64,000 nt of DNA from Oopsacas minuta (taxonomy: Eukaryota; Porifera; Hexactinellida; Lyssacinosida; Leucopsacidae), in the NCBI GenBank assembly GCA_024704765.1, contig JAKMXF010000303.1, forward strand, positions 189,266 to 253,265, read 5' to 3'. How positions within the stretch are numbered: position 1 is the stretch's first letter; each line of letters opens with the position of its first letter. This document shows positions 60,501 to 64,000 of this stretch, piece by piece. The position numbers were made by a program, and so were the translations under genes. The notes beneath the pieces were generated by a model. That model was not told the DNA's origin, did not search any database, and saw only the letters and a list, made by a program, of their open reading frames with translations.

Positions 60501-63500
60501 GTTATTGATTTTCCACTCAACACTCTTCGAATCTGATGAGAAAGATATTCAATTTATAGTTAAATCTGTTTTACGGCCACCTGCTCAACGGCCAATTATA
60601 TAGCAGTTCCACCCATAAAGTCTACCTTAACTGTTTCCAGTATATACAATTTACCATATAACGACCAATACTTCAAATTACTACCATATCAGTCCTGTTG
60701 GTGACCTCCAATTTTACACAGTGTGTGGAGACAAATGAGGGGGCCACCCCCCCTCAATTTGAGAGCCTCCCAGACATTATTTTATCACAATTGGATATTT
60801 TGGGGAGGCCCAAACGAACCCCTACACCGCTGAACTAGTGTATAAATCTAGTCCCATATCCAAACCTAATACCATATACAGAAACTAGTCCTATACCAAT
60901 ACAAATACCATATACAGGTATTCAGGTAAACCTCCGAAATGCTGCAATTTTGGGAGCAGTGCATGTGCCTGATCTTCAGTGATTGTAGAATTTTGGAAGT
61001 TTCCCCCATATAGCAATATGTTGTATGAAATTAAATCAGGAGAATTGGTTTGTGTCATATTTCAGAGGTTTCGCTTTTTGAGGTTTGCCTGTAGTGTTAT
61101 GTTGAGGATAGGGCAGAAACTAAATGTCTGTTTAATAAAATGAATTAAACTATTCATTCAATAAATCATTCCTTGACAACGAACAAACGAACAGACATAC
61201 ATACAGCAATTGAAATTTAACAATATACCTATATCTTATTTAGATGATTCGGCTCTTCCAGTTCTGCAGACAGAATGTGATCTTATCAGATGGGAAGAAA
61301 TGTTCGAAGATACTTTTGTGTCTAAGCTCGATATATTTAATAATGATAATGTATTAAGAGAGAAGATGCTAACTATATTTAATCAATCAAAGGATTGTGA
61401 CACAAAGCTATTACGGTTAGTGTTGTTATATTCAATTGTACCGATTATAAATCACCAGGGCATTAGGATCACGCGATCAGGATCCTTTTCTGACTATCAG
61501 AGATAGATACATTAATTAATCATCAATGATTAATTAATGTATTGTGGAACTCTTAGGAAAATTGGATGGATATGGAGATTCTATTAATCCAACATCAAAA
61601 TAATTTTCTAATATATATATTTCTAGTATATTTTTTGAAGAAGAAGGAAAAGATTTCAGTTCCAAGCTCTGGAGACATAGAAATATAATTAGTTATGATC
61701 ATCTTCTACAAGTTTTCACTTGTCAGAATCTCTATGAATCGAAAAAGTACCCAATTTTGGAGAAATTCTTGAAAGAACAACCTCTCTTAGCTGCTACCAA
61801 ATACATTCCTGAATTTGTGAAATTACTAAAGAATTTAATTCATATGACTACTGCTGTTTCTAATAATAACAAGAAAGTACAAGATATGTTTATTTCAGAT
61901 TTTATCCAGTTCATTCTCGAAGGTAGTATTTACTATTATACTACGGGTGTTCAATAAGTTCTGATCACTACCCCCCAAAGTACCCAAAAGTATGTTGTAC
62001 ACAAACAATCAGTGTTTAATTTTTCGAAATACTCCCCACTATTATTTATACAGCGTTGAAGACGCTCCAACCATTGTACAAAAATATTTTTATAGTCTTC
62101 CGGCGGTATCCGTTTGAGATACTGGAAAATCGCCGATCCTAGTTCTGCACTGTTGCTAAAATGACGACCAGAGAGGTATTCCTTAAGCTTAGGGAAGAGA
62201 TAGAAATCACAAGGAGCTAGATCTGGGCTGTAGGGTGGATGTTCAAGCTCAATCATCCCCATCCTTAAGATTTTTTCTTTGACTTGCTTAGTTTTGTGAG
62301 GACGGGCATTATCATGTAATAATCTCAACCCTTTAGCACCAGTCCTTTTTCTCCTCTTCAACAAGCTTTCTTCCACTGCACCAAGACAATTACTAGTGTA
62401 GAAGCTTCCAGTAACAGTTTGTCCCTTTGGAATTATCACCTGGGCCACTGGGCCATGTGCATCAAAAAATATGCAATACATGATCCTCGATGATCTGAAA
62501 TCTGGACGCGGTATCATCGGAGGGTCCGACTGCTTTCCTATCCACACCTTATTTGCCTGTTTGGAAAAAGGTGTGTTATACTGAACCCATGTCTCATCAC
62601 CAGTCACTATCTCAAATAATCTTCGCGGGTCGCATTCTTTGTAGGATTTAAGGAGATCACGACAACATCTCACCCTTGTCTCTTTCTGGGCCTTTGTGAG
62701 TAAATGTGGGACCCATCTGGCACAAACCTTCGTCAACTTGAGCTGTGATCTTAAAATGTGGTCTACACTTCCCATCGAGATGCCAACACTATTAGAAAGT
62801 TCCCTGATAGTTATATGTGGGTCTAGGTCTATCGGTTTCTTAATAGCGCACGATTTAATGGGAGATGCAGCCGTAATTGGTGCTCCAGGCCGAGGGTCAT
62901 CTTTGATAGACTTTCTTCCCAGCCTGAAACGCTGAGCCCATCTTCTGACTCCTGCATAAGACAGAGCACCTTTCGTAGTATAGACTTGAACCAAATCAAG
63001 ATGTATCTCGTGTGCAGATTTCCCGAGGAGAGTACGAATCTTGACATAAGCTCTTTGCTCGATTTTAGAACTCTTGCCAAGTGATGTCATAAAGGTATAG
63101 TATAAAAAACACCTGTTGTAAAATTTTATATAACTTGTTGAGTTTTTAAGCGATAATGAAAAAGTCAATAGCTTGTAGACAGAGGATTAAGTATTCATAT
63201 TCAAATATCAATATATTATTGTTGTGTTATAAATCCCCACAGTAACACAGTGATCAGAGTATATTGAACGCCCGTAGTAGTTTGTCAATTTAGAATACCA
63301 TATTTCCCTGAATAGGCCTCTCTGTACCTATTCAGAGTAATGCGGTATTTGGTTTCAACATCCATCGCGATAGATGCCTTCATGTTCCCTGTGTAGATAT
63401 TAACATGTTCCAAATGTCAAGATAGTCCGTAGTATATATGTTTACATTGTTTTAGAGAAGAGAGACAGCTACAAAGGTATTATTAATGATTTCACGAGCT

Positions 63501-64000
63501 TAACAATTACATGTACTCAGCTGTTAGAAGAAAAACACATAATAGATGCATACTACCCTGGTATGGGTGTTATACATTATGTCACCAATAATAATACACG
63601 AATTGGCCAGTTGTTATCTACATCACATCAGAAAGGTATTCTGACGTCACTCATCAATCTGCTTGTTAACATACATAACTCCTTTATTAGCAAATATACA
63701 GAATCCTATCCAGAGTCAAGGTACACCAAATATTATATACAGGGGACTCCCCTTCATAGAGCCACCGAATAATCGGGTCACTTAGCCAATATGGAACCAT
63801 AAAAATAGTGTCCAGTTAATTGGATCAAAATGGATTGGCCCCGATGTGACCCCATTAAGCGGAGTCTATTGAGTTATTTGTTATACGAATTTTAATTTGA
63901 ATACTTTTACTTAACAGACCTGAAAGAAGTATTCCTCTCAGTCTTGTTACTCCTCATCAACTCATCAATTATACAGATCAGTTAGATAATTTAATTCTTT
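36025..64000 (+). CDS. RNF213: RNF213-like (mysterin) giant AAA+ ubiquitin ligase, frameshifted, runs off the right edge
   Basis: RNF213 is a cytosolic AAA+ E3 ligase of about 5200 aa that acts on lipid droplets and in innate defence. Mapped exons are 36025-45571, 45635-45794, 46293-46738, 46812-46987, 47154-47641, 47951-48074, 48266-48351, 48881-48946, a RING-region exon near 49191-49536, a fragment near 51607-51766, 52087-52283, 53801-53918, 54183-54623, about 54677-54970, 55651-55992, 56265-56380, 56840-57108, 61244-61415, 61627-61922, 63456-63720 and 63918 onward. Nearly all junctions are GT-AG with compatible phases. Several one-base frame breaks interrupt it (see the first exon, the RING-region exon and findings). 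Identity rests on long matches such as GETGCGKTRLINF, KPGSSKSLA, VVLDEVGLAEDSPNLPLK, NWALDPAKMNRGI, MFGSSFPHDKE and PPPLINRLEKH. It may be a working gene, a recent pseudogene, or recoded. Confidence 0.88.
45635..48946 (+). CDS. RNF213-like, exons after the AAA core
   Basis: Seven exons with conserved GT-AG sites and consistent phases: 45635-45794 (MRLLRSIQSAVSRL), 46293-46738, 46812-46987, 47154-47641 (ending at a GTACAT donor), 47951-48074 (HKWHAVDTIVLFATN), 48266-48351 (ASEGNELFSTKTIDGVLVLL) and 48881-48946. No frame break was found in this part. Some borders rest only on open frame and splice consensus. Confidence 0.7.
48593..48658 (+). repeat. 66-nt foldback hairpin in an RNF213-like intron
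   Basis: The left arm 48593-48616 and right arm 48635-48658 pair at 22 of 24 positions, with A-C mismatches at two, around an 18-base loop. The size and stem resemble an animal microRNA precursor, but a short MITE could look the same. Confidence 0.5.
48690..48849. repeat. Pogo-like MITE, 160 bp
   Basis: Ends CAGTAGACTCCACTTAACAG and, reverse-complemented, CAGTAGACTCTGCGTAATAG. TA follows the right end; the left flank is TC, so one side has mutated. It ends 31 bases before a predicted RNF213 exon. Confidence 0.6.
49191..49536 (+). CDS. RNF213-like RING-region exon, degenerate
   Basis: After the acceptor at 49190 the frame reads QLMCKTI, then a stop. In the next frame comes DPSIVITFCLG, in the next GHKNIEFFNY, and in the next VDCTICDKRI to 49536. 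Put in order they resemble a RING: C, a hydrophobic loop, C-L-G-H, then C-x2-C. However, the H-x2-C-x2-C knuckle reads H-K-N-I-E-F-F with no cysteine possible in any frame, and the first C-x2-C is incomplete. Three frame changes fall within about 90 bases. The zinc-binding RING is therefore probably lost. Confidence 0.5.
49540..52086. other. RNF213-like intron region, one possible exon, repeats
   Basis: Mostly AT-rich non-coding. An open stretch near 51607-51766 (LDYTSPLLALAVKHLMFQTW) matches the position and pattern of the segment after the RING in RNF213 proteins and may be an exon, but its borders are unclear. The palindrome at 50741-50788 and the hairpin-rich patch at 50411-50480 are repeat-like. 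Nothing else was recognised. Confidence 0.4.
50741..50788. repeat. Perfect 16-bp palindromic arms around a GC-rich loop
   Basis: TAACTACTACTAGCGC (50741-50756) and its exact reverse complement (50773-50788) enclose a 16-base loop, TGCGGGCAAGCGAAGC. A GC-rich hairpin next to CTAGT resembles Helitron-type 3' ends. A related patch ending GCGCACTAGTAGT is at about 60268-60280. Confidence 0.6.
52087..57108 (+). CDS. RNF213-like, exons between the RING region and the large intron
   Basis: Exons 52087-52283, 53801-53918 (YERIRNYLSGLMGDIW), 54183-54623, about 54677-54970, 55651-55992 (GPSLEKLSRSLPDELQELAF), 56265-56380 (LGDPLERSDILPTG) and 56840-57108 (ISVALLRVIIHS; FFLHLIQDIRD). Phases agree across the junctions. 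In the 54677 exon two more one-base losses are needed, near 54686-54692 and 54731-54736, to pass from SFFNP to NNDSFEIHKHLLQIK and on to MLDLFTNHFG. The end of that exon is uncertain. The acceptor before 52087 is also open to question because a second AG lies nearby. Confidence 0.65.
52601..52668. repeat. Pogo-like MITE, 68 bp
   Basis: Ends CAGTGTAAGCTGCTTAATCG and, reverse-complemented, CAGTGGAAGCCGCTTAATCG, followed on both sides by GGAC inward and TA outward. It is almost only a hairpin. Confidence 0.8.
53283..53436. repeat. Pogo-like MITE, 154 bp, degraded
   Basis: Left end CAGTAGAAAACGGTTATACG; right end reverse-complemented CAGTATAACTCAGATAAGAC. TA follows the right end only. The ends agree partly. 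Confidence 0.45.
56051..56210. repeat. Pogo-like MITE, 160 bp
   Basis: Left end CAGTTAACATCCGG; right end reverse-complemented CAGTCAACATTCGG. TA is present on both sides. It sits in a 272-base RNF213 intron and makes up more than half of it. Confidence 0.7.
57146..57672. mobile_element. Non-autonomous hAT element with perfect 8-bp target duplication
   Basis: Ends CAGTGTTCCCCCTAAGC on both sides (inverted), flanked by TCTAGCCC at 57138-57145 and 57673-57680. The length is 527 bp with no transposase seen. It inserted 30 bases after an RNF213 exon donor. Confidence 0.88.
57757..57938 (-). pseudogene. Inverted duplicate of a sugar-transporter pseudogene piece
   Basis: Reverse complement of 59083-59265 with only scattered differences. 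It encodes PLSGYSFIILFSSLILSKQ-like and ILGQQIVSRYN-like transporter text on the minus strand. Similarity continues for a short block (AAGAAATCTCTAC) that in the other copy lies 150 bases farther away, so this copy carries an internal deletion. Confidence 0.8.
58336..59290 (+). pseudogene. Major facilitator (sugar-transporter family) pseudogene in an RNF213-like intron
   Basis: The translation in pieces reads MREFPILFLALTCYIGVLLI from 58336, stops, then resumes from about 58440 in another frame with multiple membrane segments. Family marks are GRFLLGIQSS, VYLGECSPLNRGRF and, in yet another frame, NWLVQQGLVDRTKKSLLYI (usually SPRWLVxKGRxxEA). The second half continues to IVSRYNLRK near 59240. 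Two or more frame changes and missing C-terminal helices mark it as dead. It is on the same strand as the host gene but lies wholly in the 57109-61243 intron. An inverted partial copy lies about 1.1 kb upstream. Confidence 0.75.
59674..60832. mobile_element. hAT-type element with perfect 8-bp target duplication
   Basis: Both ends start CAGCGG, and AACTAGTG flanks the element at 59666-59673 and 60833-60840. Long inner inverted segments match (about 59785-59945 against 60703-60820; shared word AAAATATCCAATTGTGATAAA). The middle around 60180-60290 looks like a nested insertion with GCGAACAC...GTTCGC hairpin sequence. No transposase was found. Confidence 0.8.
61244..64000 (+). CDS. RNF213-like, last exons in the window (partial)
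   Basis: Exons 61244-61415 (SALPVLQTECDLIRWEEMF), 61627-61922 (KLWRHRNIISYDHLLQVF, KYPILEKFLKEQPLLAATKY), 63456-63720 (EEKHIIDAYYPGMG, QKGILTSLINLLVNIHN) and 63918 to the edge (RSIPLSLVTPHQLINY). Phases are 2, 1 and 2 at the three junctions and all agree. The pattern K-Y-P-L-x-F-L followed by LKYLP-type text is typical of the RNF213 C-terminal E3 module. The mariner occupies the intron between the second and third of these and leaves the splice sites intact. The C-terminal end lies beyond the window. Confidence 0.75.
61941..63277 (-). mobile_element. Mariner transposon, full length
   Basis: A 1337-bp element. Its 29-bp ends, starting CTACGGG(T/C)GTTCAATA and ending TGATCACT, match at 25 of 29 positions and are flanked by TA (61939-61940 and 63278-63279). 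It carries one intact transposase frame. It lies in an RNF213-like intron in antisense orientation, 18 bases after the donor. Confidence 0.95.
61951..63090 (-). CDS. Mariner transposase, DD34D, intact
   Basis: The start is set at the ATG of MTSLGKSSK (63090), giving 379 aa. An open extension upstream to 63168 is not typical of the family, and the stop falls inside the terminal repeat. N-terminal helix-turn-helix DNA-binding region (about 1-120), with the WVPHLLT linker motif (usually WVPHxL). The catalytic triad is D in VTGDETWV, D in LLHDNARPH, and D in LAPCDFYLF, with 34 residues between the second and third, so DD34D. YSPDLAP is the family signature. No stop or frameshift, so it could be active or recently so. 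Confidence 0.93.
   Translation of the reverse strand: MTSLGKSSKIEQRAYVKIRTLLGKSAHEIHLDLVQVYTTKGALSYAGVRRWAQRFRLGRKSIKDDPRPGAPITAASPIKSCAIKKPIDLDPHITIRELSNSVGISMGSVDHILRSQLKLTKVCARWVPHLLTKAQKETRVRCCRDLLKSYKECDPRRLFEIVTGDETWVQYNTPFSKQANKVWIGKQSDPPMIPRPDFRSSRIMYCIFFDAHGPVAQVIIPKGQTVTGSFYTSNCLGAVEESLLKRRKRTGAKGLRLLHDNARPHKTKQVKEKILRMGMIELEHPPYSPDLAPCDFYLFPKLKEYLSGRHFSNSAELGSAIFQYLKRIPPEDYKNIFVQWLERLQRCINNSGEYFEKLNTDCLCTTYFWVLWGVVIRTY
63298..63345. repeat. 48-bp MITE remnant, relative of 1130-1367
   Basis: Ends CCATATTTCCCTGAATAGG and, reverse-complemented, CCGCATTACTCTGAATAGG, with TA on both sides. It is almost nothing but its two arms. Confidence 0.65.
63740..63871. repeat. Pogo-like MITE, 132 bp, degraded
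   Basis: Left end TA then CAGGGGACTCC; right end reverse-complemented CAATAGACTCCGC. It lies in the last RNF213-like intron in the window, 20 bases after the donor. Confidence 0.45.

Noticed and set aside
1..64000. CRISPR arrays, bacterial operons, rRNA or tRNA genes
   Set aside because: No spaced direct repeats, no Shine-Dalgarno-led gene strings, and no cloverleaf or rRNA-like sequence were noticed. The gene set and introns are plainly eukaryotic.

Overview
The window is AT-rich, intron-containing nuclear DNA from an animal. It carries an outer-arm dynein intermediate chain, an Arp2/3 subunit, spatacsin, INCENP, a Deltex-type ligase and an RNF213-type giant AAA+ ligase. Introns are short and few: MOCOS, Deltex and INCENP each lie in one exon and SPG11 has only four introns, whereas the vertebrate genes have many. 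This suggests a compact, possibly early-branching metazoan. A glass sponge or a similar lineage would fit, but nothing here proves it.

Layout. 837-6282: DNAI2 in five exons, with an intronless NHL-repeat gene nested in intron 4. 6627-6977: a small single-pass membrane protein with tyrosine signalling motifs. 7280-10309: a macro-RING-DTC (Deltex/DTX3L-like) ligase. 11049-13444: ARPC1. 14134-14715: an orphan secreted protein. 15057-17576: molybdenum cofactor sulfurase. 18561-27145: spatacsin. 28840-32463: a P-element-type transposon with identical 429-bp terminal inverted repeats and a broken THAP transposase on the minus strand. 32723-35383: INCENP. 36025 to the right edge: an RNF213-like gene that runs out of the window. 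Its introns hold two hAT-type insertions, a duplicated sugar-transporter pseudogene and an intact mariner.

All ten host genes point the same way (+); only transposon genes and one pseudogene fragment are on the minus strand. Intergenic gaps are mostly 300-1000 bp. Several start codons sit a few bases after an AG that looks like a splice acceptor, so spliced-leader trans-splicing or operon-like transcription is worth testing.

The most unusual signal is in the RNF213-like gene. Its reading frame breaks repeatedly, nearly always by one missing base in a short homopolymer, while about 20 kb of coding sequence in neighbouring genes is unbroken. Splice sites, splice phases and the Walker motifs of both active AAA modules remain intact, but the RING finger looks decayed. 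Small DNA elements with CAGT ends and TA target duplications (pogo/Tigger-like MITEs) recur about every 5-10 kb.
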